Of a stretch of DNA of 64,000 nucleotides, positions 8,923 through 17,198 are shown piece by piece. Below the pieces are notes generated by a model, which worked only from the letters and a program-made list of their open reading frames with translations, was not told the DNA's origin and did no database searches. Each line of letters starts with the position of its first letter. Position 1 is the first letter of the stretch. The DNA is from Natronococcus sp. A-GB7 (GTDB lineage Archaea; Halobacteriota; Halobacteria; Halobacteriales; Natrialbaceae): NCBI RefSeq assembly GCF_029688865.1, contig NZ_JARUKV010000011.1:1-64000 (forward strand), given 5' to 3'. The translations under genes and the position numbers were made by a program.

Positions 8923-8934
8923 ACGGCGCGCCGT
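8923..8934. terminator. Perfect 12-bp palindrome after the AI-2E gene
   Basis: acggcgcgccgt at 8923-8934 is a perfect palindrome beginning 24 bp after the stop codon. It could help stop transcription, but no T-run follows, so the role is uncertain. Confidence 0.3.
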
Positions 8935-8989
8935 GACGTCCTCCCACGAGTGAACGCGCGGGCTTCCGCTAGTATTGTGTCATCGTACC
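8935..8989 (+). mobile_element. IS605/IS1341 right-end-like relic (TnpB omega-RNA-like end)
   Basis: The stretch 8935-8969 reads gacgtcctcccacg, a short loop, then cgcgcgggcttccgc. This closely resembles the conserved right-end hairpin that follows tnpB in haloarchaeal IS200/IS605 elements, which is also the 3' scaffold of the TnpB guide RNA. The stem is decayed (cccacg against cgcggg), and no tnpA or tnpB reading frame is nearby, so this looks like a solo end left after deletion. The next ~20 bases (8970-8989) occupy the place where the guide would lie. The identification rests on remembered consensus, not on a search. Confidence 0.45.
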
Positions 8990-9110
8990 GCTCTCGAACG
9001 AACACTGCCCGGTCTGGTGAACGCATCCTCTGTGTGAACTGGCGGAAATACCCGTGAATGATGAAGGCAACTGATTTCGGAGCTGGAAACCTACCCTATA
9101 TAGGCCCATC

Positions 9111-9890
9111 ATGGATGGTGCGATCGTCGACCTCGACGGAACCGTATACAGATCTCACACCGCCGTTCCCGGGGCAACTGAAGGGATCGAACTGCTCCGT
9201 GATGCTGGCGTCGACATCGTCTTTGTCACGAACTCCTCGACGAAGACGCGAGAGGAGTGCCGGGACCGGCTCGCGTCGCTCGGAATCGAAACTGCCGTTT
9301 CTGACATCTTGACGAGCGCGTCAGTGACCGCGACGTACGTTACGAGGGAGTATCCGACAGCAACGGTGCTGGCTGTCGGGGAGCCAGCGGTAACTGATGA
9401 GCTCACGCGGGCCGGTGCGACACTGACGGACGATCCGGCCGAGGCGGACGTCCTCGTGGTCGGGAAGGACACGGCGTTCGATTTCGATACCCTCACACGC
9501 TGCCTGCGAGCAATCGAATCGGGAGCGGCGTTTATCGGCACCAACGACGACCGAAAGGTGCCGACCGACTCCGGACTCGTTCCCGGGGCCGGAGCGTTGC
9601 TCGCAGCGGTCAGCTACGCTTCGGACCGTGACCCCGACGTCGTCTGTGGCAAGCCGAACGATCCGATTATCGAGGTGAGCCTCGACACGCTCGAGACGGA
9701 TCCAGCCGACTGTCTGGTGATCGGCGATAATCCGGAGACGGATATCGAAATGGGACGGCGTGCCGGGCTGACGACGGTCCTCGTCCTCACCGGGCTGGTC
9801 GACGGATCGGATCCGCTGCTCGCCGAGGGACCTGCAGATCACGTGATCGCCTCCTTAGCGGAGGTTTCGACAGTGCTCAGAGAGTCGTAA
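9111..9890 (+). CDS. HAD-IIA (NagD-type) phosphatase, possible sugar-phosphate phosphatase
   Basis: 259 residues of the NagD/p-nitrophenylphosphatase branch of HAD hydrolases. Motif I is VDLDGTVYRSH at residue ~6, motif II is FVTNSSTKTREE near 40, motif III the Lys in GKPNDPI near 184, and motif IV CLVIGDNPETDIEMG near 202. The cap domain between motifs II and III holds FIGTNDDRKVPTDSG. It should dephosphorylate a small phosphate ester. Given the ribose-bisphosphate genes 3 kb upstream, ribulose-bisphosphate phosphatase is a testable guess. A ctatata element sits 12-18 bp before the ATG. Codon use looks more AT-tolerant than the neighbours. Confidence 0.85.
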   Translation: MDGAIVDLDGTVYRSHTAVPGATEGIELLRDAGVDIVFVTNSSTKTREECRDRLASLGIETAVSDILTSASVTATYVTREYPTATVLAVGEPAVTDELTRAGATLTDDPAEADVLVVGKDTAFDFDTLTRCLRAIESGAAFIGTNDDRKVPTDSGLVPGAGALLAAVSYASDRDPDVVCGKPNDPIIEVSLDTLETDPADCLVIGDNPETDIEMGRRAGLTTVLVLTGLVDGSDPLLAEGPADHVIASLAEVSTVLRES

Positions 9891-10011
9891 CCGTATCCAG
9901 AATCGGGGAACCACGCCCGGACGCTCGAAACCGCGCGTATCGTGCTCGGAACGGTGGGCCGATTCAACCGGACTGGCAGACTATTTCAACCAGCCCACGA
10001 AAGCTGATCGT

Positions 10012-10572
10012 ATGCAGCGGCTCGCCGCGCTGAGCCATCGAATCGTCGAGACTTCGGATTCGCTTGCCAGTGGTCGAATGGTCGGCCTCGCGACGGCCAC
10101 GTTCGTCGTGTTTCTCACGGTTATCCTCCCGGAGGAAGCCAGCAGAAACGCGGCATATTTCGGTGATACCCCCACGCCGGATGGCTCGTTCGTTTACTCC
10201 GCGTCGGATCTCTACGAGATGGCGAGCGCCTACGGAGAAGACGGGAGACGGCACTACGTTCGCTCGCGGTTCACGTTCGACGTCGCCTGGCCACTTGCCT
10301 ACGGCTGGTTTCTCTGGGCAGGCATCGCCTATTTCGGGCAAGCAACGGAGAATTCGAGAATCAGATACGCCGTGTTGCTCCCGATACTGGCAGTAGCGCT
10401 GGATTTCCTGGAGAACGTCTCAGCGTCGGTCGTGATGGTTCTCTACCCCGATCAGCTACCCGTGTTACCCCATCTGGTGCCGATATTTACGTTCGGAAAA
10501 TGGGTCGCGATCGGGTCGAGTTTCATCGTTTTTGGAGTGGTAGCGCTCGGCTGGCTCGTAAAGCGAGGATAG
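10012..10572 (+). CDS. Hypothetical four-helix membrane protein
   Basis: 186 residues, not assigned to a family. Hydrophobic segments occur near residues 24-40, 95-108, 120-135 and 162-182, with a polar stretch between the first and second (YFGDTPTPDGSFVYSASDLY). It follows the HAD gene by 121 bp in the same direction and shares that gene's somewhat lower G+C, so the two may form one acquired unit next to the IS605-like relic. Function unknown. Confidence 0.6.
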   Translation: MQRLAALSHRIVETSDSLASGRMVGLATATFVVFLTVILPEEASRNAAYFGDTPTPDGSFVYSASDLYEMASAYGEDGRRHYVRSRFTFDVAWPLAYGWFLWAGIAYFGQATENSRIRYAVLLPILAVALDFLENVSASVVMVLYPDQLPVLPHLVPIFTFGKWVAIGSSFIVFGVVALGWLVKRG

Positions 10573-10646
10573 CGAACCCGGGAGTAGATCCGTTCCTGTA
10601 TCGGCGGGGGTGACCTCCTCCCGAGCGCGGAGCTCATCGACTCCAG

Positions 10647-11689
10647 TCACCGATCCGTAAGAGCTCTGTACCCCGCGTACGCGAGCCCGGCGAAACCGAG
10701 GCCGAACGCCGCTCTGCTCGGCGTCCGTCCGCGCTGTCGCAGCCTGGTGTAGAGGCTCGACTCGGCGACGTGTCCCTCGTAGCCCCCGCGCTCCTCGAGT
10801 TCACCGGCGGGCTCGGAGAGCCCGCTCTCGCCGTCCGGCCGCGGCGGCTCGTCCTTGCGCTGCTGGGGACCGAAGACGGTCTTCATCAGCGTGTCCATCA
10901 GCTTCGGGGCGGACTTGCCGAGTATCGTGAACTGCTTGCCCCCACCCCCGACGATGACCTCCCGCTGGGGGTGTTCCGCCGCGTGGAGCATCGCCCGCGC
11001 GACCGTATCGGGGGCGTACACCGGCGCGGGTATCGTCGCCGCCTCGTCCATGTGGTTCTCCGCGTTCCGGGGATAGGGCGTGTCGATCGCGGCCGGCTTG
11101 ACGAGCGTCACGTTGATCGGCCGTCCCTCGTCCTCGAGTTCCATCCGCAGAGCGTCGGTGAAGGCCTTGACGGCGTGTTTCGACGCCGAGTAGCTCCCCT
11201 GGAGCATGATGGACCGATCCGAGAGGATACTGCCGATGTTGATGATCGTCCCGCCGTCCTCGAGGACCTCGAGGGCCTCGAGCGAGCCGTACAGCACCCC
11301 CCAGACGTTGGTGTCGAACTCTCGCGCAGCTGCTCGACGGGGACCTCCTCGAGGCGACCGTAGATCGAGACCGCGGCGCCGTTGATCCAGGTGTCGACCC
11401 CGCCGTAGGTCTCCTCGGCGACGCGAGCGATCTCGCGGACGTCCTCGCGATCTCCGACGTCGGCGACGACGAAGGTGGCGTCGCCGCCCTCGTCCTCGAT
11501 CCCCTCGACGGCCTCCCGGAGCGCGTCCTCGCTGCGGGCTGCCAGGACGACCCGCGCGCCGCGGTCCGCGGCCATCCGCGCGGTCGTCAGCCCGATCCCC
11601 GAGGACGCGCCGGTGATCACGACGACCTGTTCCGCGAGCGGTTTCGGCTCCGCCTCGACGTTCCGTTCGCCGGTGAGTCGCTGGAGCAT
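10647..11689 (-). pseudogene. Short-chain dehydrogenase/reductase, frameshifted
   Basis: Two overlapping frames together encode one SDR of about 347 residues. The first frame carries VVVITGASSGIGLTTARMA (NAD(P)-binding) and VDTWINGAAVS up to VEQLRE. The second carries FDTNVWGVLYG, the Ser-Tyr-Lys region GSYSASKHAVKAF, and a C-terminal hydrophobic anchor (SRAAFGLGFAGLAYAGYRAL). The shift lies at 11317-11322, and restoring one T (agt[t]tcgac) would repair it. No other lesion is visible. It is either a recent pseudogene or a sequencing error. The start at 11689 is chosen for homology; an ATG at 11746 is also in frame. Confidence 0.75.
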
Positions 11690-11837
11690 CGCTATCGTTC
11701 CAACGGGAACGATGGGTTTGCGCTCGGGGCCTGTATGCGCGTGCATCGCCTGGCGTGAGTACCGTAGTGCGGGCGGACGAGACCGCCCCCGATCCGTCGG
11801 GCTTTTGGCTCGCGGGGCCCGAAGGGTGACAACGACG

Positions 11838-13091
11838 ATGGCCCGGTATCACATCGAGACGTACGGCTGCACGTCCAATCGCGGGGAGAGTCGCGAGATC
11901 GAGCGACGGCTCCGCGACGCGGGCCACCACCGGGTCGACGGCCCCGACGAAGCCGACGTGGCCATCCTCAACACCTGCACCGTCGTCGAGAAGACCGAGC
12001 GCAACATGCTCCGCCGGGCCGAGGAACTGGCCGACGAGACCGCCGACCTCTACATCACGGGCTGTATGGCGCTGGCCCAGGGCGAGGAGTTCGCCGCGGC
12101 CGACGTCGACGGGCGGGTGCTCCACTGGGACGAGGTTCCCGAGGCGGTGACGAACGGCGAGTGTCCGACGACGACCCCCGACGCCGAGCCGATTCTGGAC
12201 GGCGTCGTCGGCATCCTCCCGATCGCGCGGGGTTGCATGTCCGACTGCTCGTACTGCATCACCAAGCGCGCAACGGGCAAGATCGACTCGCCGTCGATCG
12301 AGGAGAACGTCGAGAAGGCCCGCGCGCTGATCCACGCCGGCGCGAAGGAACTGCGGATCACGGGCCAGGACACCGGCGTCTACGGCTGGGACGAGGGCGA
12401 GCGCAAGCTCCACCGCCTGCTCGAGGAGATCTGCGAGTTCGAGGGCGACTTTCGAGTCCGCGTGGGGATGGCCAACCCGAAGGGCGTTCACGGCATCCGC
12501 GAGGAACTTGCCGACGTGTTCGCCGCGAACGACGAGCTGTACGACTTCCTGCACGCCCCAGTCCAGTCCGGCTCGGACGACGTACTCGGCGACATGCGCC
12601 GCCAGCACCAGGTCGAGGAGTACCTCGAGGTGATCGAGACGTTCGACGACCGCCTCGACTACTGGACGCTGTCGACGGACTTCATCGTCGGCTTCCCGAC
12701 CGAGACTGACCACGATCACGCCCAGTCGATGGCGCTGCTCCGCGAGACCCGCCCGGAGAAGATCAACGTCACCCGCTTCTCGAAGCGGCCGGGAACCGAC
12801 GCCGCCGACATGAAGGGACTGGGCGGGACGATCAAGAAGGAGCGCTCGAAGGAGATGAGCGCCGTCAAACGCGAACTCGTCGGCGAGGCCTACGAGGCGA
12901 TGGTCGGCGAGGTCCGCGAGGACTGCCTAGTCGTCGAGGACGGAACCGCCGACTCGGTGAAGTGTCGCGACTCGGCGTACCGCCAGGTCATCGTACAAAA
13001 CGCCGGCGACCACGGCCTCGAGCCCGGTGACTTCGTCGATCTCGAGATTACCGCCCACGAGACGATGTACGCGTTCGGCGAGCCCGTGTAG
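11838..13091 (+). CDS. tRNA t6A37 methylthiotransferase (CDKAL1/e-MtaB type)
   Basis: A 417-residue radical-SAM methylthiotransferase that should convert t6A to ms2t6A at position 37 of tRNAs reading ANN codons. The N-terminal UPF0004 domain has Cys11 (TYGCTSNRGES), Cys47 (NTCTVVEKT) and Cys76 (ITGCMA), which bind one 4Fe-4S cluster. The radical-SAM motif CMSDCSYC supplies Cys133, Cys137 and Cys140. A C-terminal TRAM-type region ends in MYAFGEPV. TYGCTSNRGES places it with the archaeal/eukaryotic branch rather than MiaB. The ATG at 11838 is the first in frame at the conserved MARYHIETYGC. Confidence 0.93.
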   Translation: MARYHIETYGCTSNRGESREIERRLRDAGHHRVDGPDEADVAILNTCTVVEKTERNMLRRAEELADETADLYITGCMALAQGEEFAAADVDGRVLHWDEVPEAVTNGECPTTTPDAEPILDGVVGILPIARGCMSDCSYCITKRATGKIDSPSIEENVEKARALIHAGAKELRITGQDTGVYGWDEGERKLHRLLEEICEFEGDFRVRVGMANPKGVHGIREELADVFAANDELYDFLHAPVQSGSDDVLGDMRRQHQVEEYLEVIETFDDRLDYWTLSTDFIVGFPTETDHDHAQSMALLRETRPEKINVTRFSKRPGTDAADMKGLGGTIKKERSKEMSAVKRELVGEAYEAMVGEVREDCLVVEDGTADSVKCRDSAYRQVIVQNAGDHGLEPGDFVDLEITAHETMYAFGEPV

Positions 13092-13147
13092 TCCGAGCGG
13101 GTCACCGACACCGACACTTTTCCTGTTCCCGTCCGTACTCGCGAGCG

Positions 13148-13384
13148 ATGATCGAACTCTACCAGCTCGAGGGCTGTCCGTACTGCGAGACCGTCGCTGA
13201 CCGTCTCGAGGACCTCGGGGTCGACTACGAGAGCGTCTGGGTCGAGGCGCTTCACTCCGAACGCAACGAGGTAAAACGAGTCTCGGGTCAGCGCGGGGTC
13301 CCTGTGGTCGTCGACGACTCCTACGGCGTGACGATGGCCGAGTCCGAGCGGATCCTGGAGTTTCTCGAGGCCAACTACGCCTAA
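13148..13384 (+). CDS. Glutaredoxin-like thiol protein
   Basis: 78 residues with a thioredoxin fold: YQLEGCPYCETVADRLEDLG holds the CPYC redox pair, GVPVVVDD contains the cis-proline, and the C-terminal helix ends in LEFLEANYA. The length is normal for a minimal glutaredoxin. Haloarchaea mostly use gamma-glutamylcysteine rather than glutathione, so its reductant is probably another thiol system. It lies 56 bp after the methylthiotransferase in the same direction. Confidence 0.88.
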   Translation: MIELYQLEGCPYCETVADRLEDLGVDYESVWVEALHSERNEVKRVSGQRGVPVVVDDSYGVTMAESERILEFLEANYA

Positions 13385-13403
13385 CGCTCCGTCGGGACGA
13401 CCG

Positions 13404-13814
13404 CTACTCGCTCCCGTCGTCGAGTTCGCGGGGATCCCGTCCCGGGTCCTCGACGTTCGGCGCGCCGACCGCGAGGACGATTCCCTCCTCGTCGCCGACG
13501 TTGCGGTGGCCGTGGCCGACCTCGGGTCTGGCCAGCCAGAACGCGCCGGCCTCGACCTCGCGGCGCTCGGTGTCGCCGTCGCGGCCGAGGGTCAGCTCGA
13601 ACTCCCCCTCGAGGGCGAAGTACAGCTCCTCCTGTTCGGCGTGGGCGTGGTACCGGATCTCCTCGCCGGGCTCGAAGTACCAGAGCTTGAGCTGGACGTG
13701 CTCGCTCGGAAGGAAGTCGTCGATCGCCCGCATCTGGAGGTCCGACGGAACCTCGTCGATCTCCGAGAGGTCGGTCAGCGGGACGTCGTCGGTGTGTACC
13801 ACCTCGTACTCCAT
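13404..13814 (-). CDS. Cupin domain protein
   Basis: 136 residues with a single cupin barrel. The metal-binding motif appears as YHAHAEQEELYFALEGEFEL and the second as WLARPEVGHGHRNVG, giving several His and a Glu as likely metal ligands. The start at 13814 (MEYEVVHTDDVP) removes a non-homologous Arg/Ser-rich extension. The enzymatic or binding role cannot be assigned; many such proteins are small-molecule sensors or isomerases. Confidence 0.8.
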   Translation of the reverse strand: MEYEVVHTDDVPLTDLSEIDEVPSDLQMRAIDDFLPSEHVQLKLWYFEPGEEIRYHAHAEQEELYFALEGEFELTLGRDGDTERREVEAGAFWLARPEVGHGHRNVGDEEGIVLAVGAPNVEDPGRDPRELDDGSE

Positions 13815-13896
13815 GTGTACTACGTCGAGGAGACGAGGGGCAAAAAGCGTCCGGTCGAGCGGTCGAGATTGCCGGCTCGGCCGTTCGCAGGAGACG

Positions 13897-14817
13897 TTAG
13901 CGATCGAGCGCACTCTCGTCGGTCGTCGCCGACTTCGATACGACACCGATCTCGCCCGCGATCTCCTGGGGACCGGTCCGTCCGAGATCGACGCCGGCCT
14001 CCTCGAGCCGATCGACGATCTCGCGGGCGTACTCGGACCGGATGCGACCGTACGTGACACGGTCGGGCTCGGCGATCCACATCGAGGCGACGACCTCGAC
14101 GGTCTCGCCGAGATCCGTAACCCGCACGACCGGCTCCGGGTGCTCGAGAACGTCCGGATTGTCGGCTGCCGCCTCCGAGAGGATCCGGACGACGGCGTCG
14201 AGGTCGTCGCCGTAGTCGACTCGCACGGGAACCGTCAGTCGGAGCCGACCGTTGAGCACGGTGTTGGTGACCGCGTTCGCGGTCAGTTCGGAGTTCGGGA
14301 CCGCGATCACCTCGTTGTCGAAGGTTCGAACTCGCGTCGACCGGAACCTGATGTCCTTGATTACGCCCTCCTTGTCGTTCCAGCGGATCCAGTCGCCGAT
14401 GTTGAACGTCGGATCGGTGACGATGAAGACGCCGCTGACGAGGTTGCCGACCACGTTCTGGGCCGCGAACCCGAGCGCGACGGTGAAGGCGGCGACGAGG
14501 ATCGCGGCCCGCTCGAGGATGAAATCGAGGCCGGCCAGTGAGAGGCCGGCGACGAGCGCGGCGACGACCACGCCGAACGCGGCGACCCGCTCGATCCCCT
14601 CTCGGAGGGTGCGCTCGGTCTCCCGGTACTCCAGTCCGAGCCGGAGAACCGGGAGCACGCCGAACCGTCCGACGGCGTAGATCAGCGCGAACGTCACCAG
14701 AAACGTCGCGAAGTTATCGAGCAGCGAGAGGTACGCGCCGAGTAACTCCTCGATCGAACTCAGCTCCGGCACGGCTTCCGGGTTTGGTGCCGAACCATAC
14801 AAGGGTTCGGCCAGCAT
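13897..14817 (-). CDS. MscS-type mechanosensitive channel
   Basis: About 306 residues. Three membrane helices precede the MscS pore-lining segment AAILVAAFTVALGFAAQNVV with its Gly/Ala pattern, followed by the beta domain (GDWIRWNDKEGVIKDIRFR, IAVPNSELTANAV) and a C-terminal alpha/beta region. It should release small solutes on hypo-osmotic shock. The start is uncertain: ATG 14817, or GTG 14847, which begins 3 bases after the HIT stop. The gene is in an operon with the HIT gene. Confidence 0.88.
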   Translation of the reverse strand: MLAEPLYGSAPNPEAVPELSSIEELLGAYLSLLDNFATFLVTFALIYAVGRFGVLPVLRLGLEYRETERTLREGIERVAAFGVVVAALVAGLSLAGLDFILERAAILVAAFTVALGFAAQNVVGNLVSGVFIVTDPTFNIGDWIRWNDKEGVIKDIRFRSTRVRTFDNEVIAVPNSELTANAVTNTVLNGRLRLTVPVRVDYGDDLDAVVRILSEAAADNPDVLEHPEPVVRVTDLGETVEVVASMWIAEPDRVTYGRIRSEYAREIVDRLEEAGVDLGRTGPQEIAGEIGVVSKSATTDESALDR

Positions 14818-14850
14818 CCGCGGCGATGTGGCGGTCGGGGACGTCACGAC

Positions 14851-15390
14851 TCACTCGAAGACGACGGCCCCGCCCTCGTCGGGGACGCTCGCGCCCTCCT
14901 GATCGGCGAAGGCCTCGTGGAGGTGGTCGTAGGTGTCCTCGAGGGCCTCGACGATCACCGACGTGTCGCCGATGACGGGCATGAAGTTGGTGTCGCCCTC
15001 CCAGCGGGGGACGACGTGAGTATGGAGGTGGTCGTCGATCGAACCGCCGGCGCCGTCGCCCAGGTTCAGACCCGCGTTGAACCCGTCGGGCCCGAGTCCC
15101 GTCTCGAGGGCGTCGAAGGTGCGCTGTTTCAGGCGCGCGTGGTCGAGCAGCTGCTCGTCGCTGAGATCGCCGTACTCGCCCGTATGGGCGTACGGAATGA
15201 CCATCACGTGACCGGGGTTGTACGGGTAGTTGTTCAGCAGGACGAACGCGTGCTCGCTGCGCGCGACGAGGCGGTTCTCTCGGTCGTCCTCTCGGTCGGG
15301 AAACTCACAGAAGACACAGGAGTCGACGTCCGGGTTCTTCTTCTCGCGTCTGATCCACTCGATCCGCCAGGGTGCGAACACCTGCTCCAT
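14851..15390 (-). CDS. HIT-family nucleotide hydrolase
   Basis: 179 residues. The catalytic histidine triad is DDHLHTHVVPRW near residue 125, and CVFC near residue 25 may bind zinc. It matches the archaeal HIT/Ap4A-hydrolase-like family, which cleaves nucleotide phosphoanhydride or phosphoramidate bonds. The start at 15390 (MEQVFAPWRIEWI) is supported by a TATA-like TACTATA 24-30 bp upstream on this strand. The MscS gene follows directly. Confidence 0.88.
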   Translation of the reverse strand: MEQVFAPWRIEWIRREKKNPDVDSCVFCEFPDREDDRENRLVARSEHAFVLLNNYPYNPGHVMVIPYAHTGEYGDLSDEQLLDHARLKQRTFDALETGLGPDGFNAGLNLGDGAGGSIDDHLHTHVVPRWEGDTNFMPVIGDTSVIVEALEDTYDHLHEAFADQEGASVPDEGGAVVFE

Positions 15391-15413
15391 ACGTTCGCCA
15401 CTCGAGGGACGCG

Positions 15414-15420
15414 TATAGTA
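15414..15420 (-). promoter_or_regulatory. TATA-like box of the HIT gene
   Basis: On the - strand this reads TACTATA and lies 24-30 bp before the ATG at 15390, the spacing expected for a leaderless transcript. It supports that start over the upstream in-frame codon at 15462. Confidence 0.5.
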
Positions 15421-15642
15421 GAACCGACCGACGACGACGGAACGATTCGAGAGCTGAACCACGGTCCGGCCGTTGTATGACGAATCGATTCGACCGACAA
15501 AGTGGTAGCCACAGCGTGCTCGATAAACTCAATCGGACGCTCTCGGACAGTCGTACGCCTCTCGGACCGATCGTCGAACCAGTCAGTATACTTCTCGAAA
15601 CGATACAGAGGTTTAAGATGGTACTGCGAGAAAGCATAGATA

Positions 15643-15843
15643 ATGGCAACTACAGACGACTCCTTCAACGGGCTGACCGAGCACTGCGAGGACTGCGGCC
15701 TCGACACTCCACACGAGGTGTCGGTGCAACTTCGTACCGAGAGCCGCAAGGAGGAAAACGCGCAGTTCTCCCGGGAGCCCTACCGCGTCGCCGAGTGCAA
15801 GCGCTGCGGGACCCGGACCAGCCAGCGGATGAACAACGCCTAG
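15643..15843 (+). CDS. Small haloarchaeal zinc-ribbon protein
   Basis: 66 residues with two CxxC knuckles (HCEDCGL near residue 15, ECKRCGT near 52) separated by a basic/polar stretch, suggesting one zinc ion. No enzyme motif is present; small proteins of this shape are common in haloarchaea and are mostly uncharacterised. A gtttaag element about 26-32 bp upstream supports a leaderless start at 15643. Confidence 0.75.
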   Translation: MATTDDSFNGLTEHCEDCGLDTPHEVSVQLRTESRKEENAQFSREPYRVAECKRCGTRTSQRMNNA

Positions 15844-15856
15844 CAGTCGGTGGCAA

Positions 15857-16753
15857 TCAGGCCGTCGTCACTTCGCAGCCGTCCTCGGTGACGATGACCG
15901 TATGTTCTTTCTGACTGACGAGACAGCCCTCGTCCTCTTTCAGTACCGGATAGCCATGGACGATGTCGTTTCGCTTGAGTCGGCGCAGCGCCATCTCTGG
16001 CCGGTTCGTCTCGAGCCAGCGCGTCGCGAACGGGAGCGTGCGGAACTCCTCGGTGATCTGCTCCAGGGCCTTGCGGGCGTCCCGGTTCCGAACCGATCCC
16101 TCGCGCTCGAGGGCGAAGATCTCCTCGCTGGCGCCCTCGGTGACCTTCCCGCCGCCGTCGGTCGCGAACGGCTCGATCGCGACCACGTCGCCGATCTCCA
16201 GGGTCGTCCCCTGGGAAACCGCGCGGTTCGGGATCGTCGGGCTGGTGTGTTGTTCCCAGTGACCCAGCCCGTGGCCCGTGAGGTTGACGACGGGGTTGTA
16301 GCCGTAGCTGGTGATGACGTCCTCGATCTCGGCGCCGATCTCGCCGGTCTCGACGCCCGGCTCGATCATGTCGATCGCCGCCTCGAGGGCCTGCTCGGGC
16401 GCCTCGGCCAGTTCGGGGTTGCCCGAGTGGTCGACGGTGATCGCGGTGTCGGCGAGCCAGCCGTCGATGCAGACGCCGATGTCGAGGTTGATCATCTCCT
16501 CGCCGAACGTCGACTCGTCGTCGATCGAGGGGGTCGCGTGGGCCGCCTCCTCGTCGATCGAGATGTTCACCGGAAACGCCGGCTGTCCGCCCAGTTCCCG
16601 GATGCGGTCCTCGGCGTACTCGGCGACCTCGAGGTGGCTCGCGCCGACCTCGACGCGCTCGACGGTCTCTGCACGCACCTGCGAGAGGATCTCCCCCGCT
16701 TCGCGGAGTTTCTCGTACTTCTCGGAGTCGAAGTCCACCTCGGATTCGGCCAT
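15857..16753 (-). CDS. map: Methionine aminopeptidase, type II
   Basis: 298 residues, the usual archaeal length. The enzyme removes the initiator methionine from nascent proteins. Visible elements include INLDIGVCIDGWLADTAITVD, with the first metal-binding Asp residues, VNLTGHGLGHWEQH, with the catalytic and metal His, VVAIEPFATDGG, with a metal Glu, and KEHTVIVTEDGCEVTT, with the last metal Glu nearby. The archaeal type II insertion region is present. A T-rich box about 26-30 bp before the ATG at 16753 suggests its own promoter. Confidence 0.95.
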   Translation of the reverse strand: MAESEVDFDSEKYEKLREAGEILSQVRAETVERVEVGASHLEVAEYAEDRIRELGGQPAFPVNISIDEEAAHATPSIDDESTFGEEMINLDIGVCIDGWLADTAITVDHSGNPELAEAPEQALEAAIDMIEPGVETGEIGAEIEDVITSYGYNPVVNLTGHGLGHWEQHTSPTIPNRAVSQGTTLEIGDVVAIEPFATDGGGKVTEGASEEIFALEREGSVRNRDARKALEQITEEFRTLPFATRWLETNRPEMALRRLKRNDIVHGYPVLKEDEGCLVSQKEHTVIVTEDGCEVTTA

Positions 16754-16809
16754 GTACCGGAGTTACACCGGTCGGCAAAAAGAGGTTCCGTCTCCCGACG
16801 CTCGAGGAG

Positions 16810-16935
16810 CTACCGATCGGACGCCGACGGCGCGATCCAGCGACACGCCGGACAGGTCTCGAGACCCTGGACGTTCGAGAGGGTGGTCTCACAGTCCGGG
16901 CACTGCCGAGCGCCGTGGTGGGGTGGCTTGAGCAT
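16810..16935 (-). CDS. 41-residue zinc-finger microprotein
   Basis: A short ORF on the - strand encodes a 41-residue peptide with CPDC at residues 12-15 and CPAC at 28-31, spaced like a rubredoxin-type or zinc-ribbon knuckle pair, ending in WIAPSASDR. A strong TATA box (TTTTATTTATT, complement of 16957-16967) lies 22-32 bp before the ATG, the clearest promoter in this part of the window. The gene is upstream of map in the same direction with a 56-bp gap. I do not recognise a named family; it fits the class of haloarchaeal mini zinc-finger proteins. Confidence 0.65.
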   Translation of the reverse strand: MLKPPHHGARQCPDCETTLSNVQGLETCPACRWIAPSASDR

Positions 16936-16956
16936 CGATTCGGAACTCGGTACGAC

Positions 16957-16967
16957 AATAAATAAAA
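16957..16967 (-). promoter_or_regulatory. TATA box of the zinc-finger microprotein
   Basis: The - strand reads TTTTATTTATT in an otherwise GC-rich region, 22-32 bp before the ATG at 16935. This fits a leaderless archaeal promoter and is the best evidence that the 41-residue ORF is expressed. Confidence 0.6.
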
Positions 16968-17198
16968 GTACTCACGTCAATCGTCGAACTCGGGGCGGGC
17001 GGATCGGGACCGATGCTGCCGGTGAACGAGCCGTTACTCGGACAAACGACGCACAATCACGCGAAACGGTCGCCGCGGTTTTATCGCTCGAGGGCGTCTT
17101 CGCTCGCGGCGTGAGAGACGCCAGTTCGGGTGCCGCACGCGCCGACCGATCCTCGAGGCCACCGGTCCGTACCCGGCGGAACGCCCCCTCGGGGGTCG

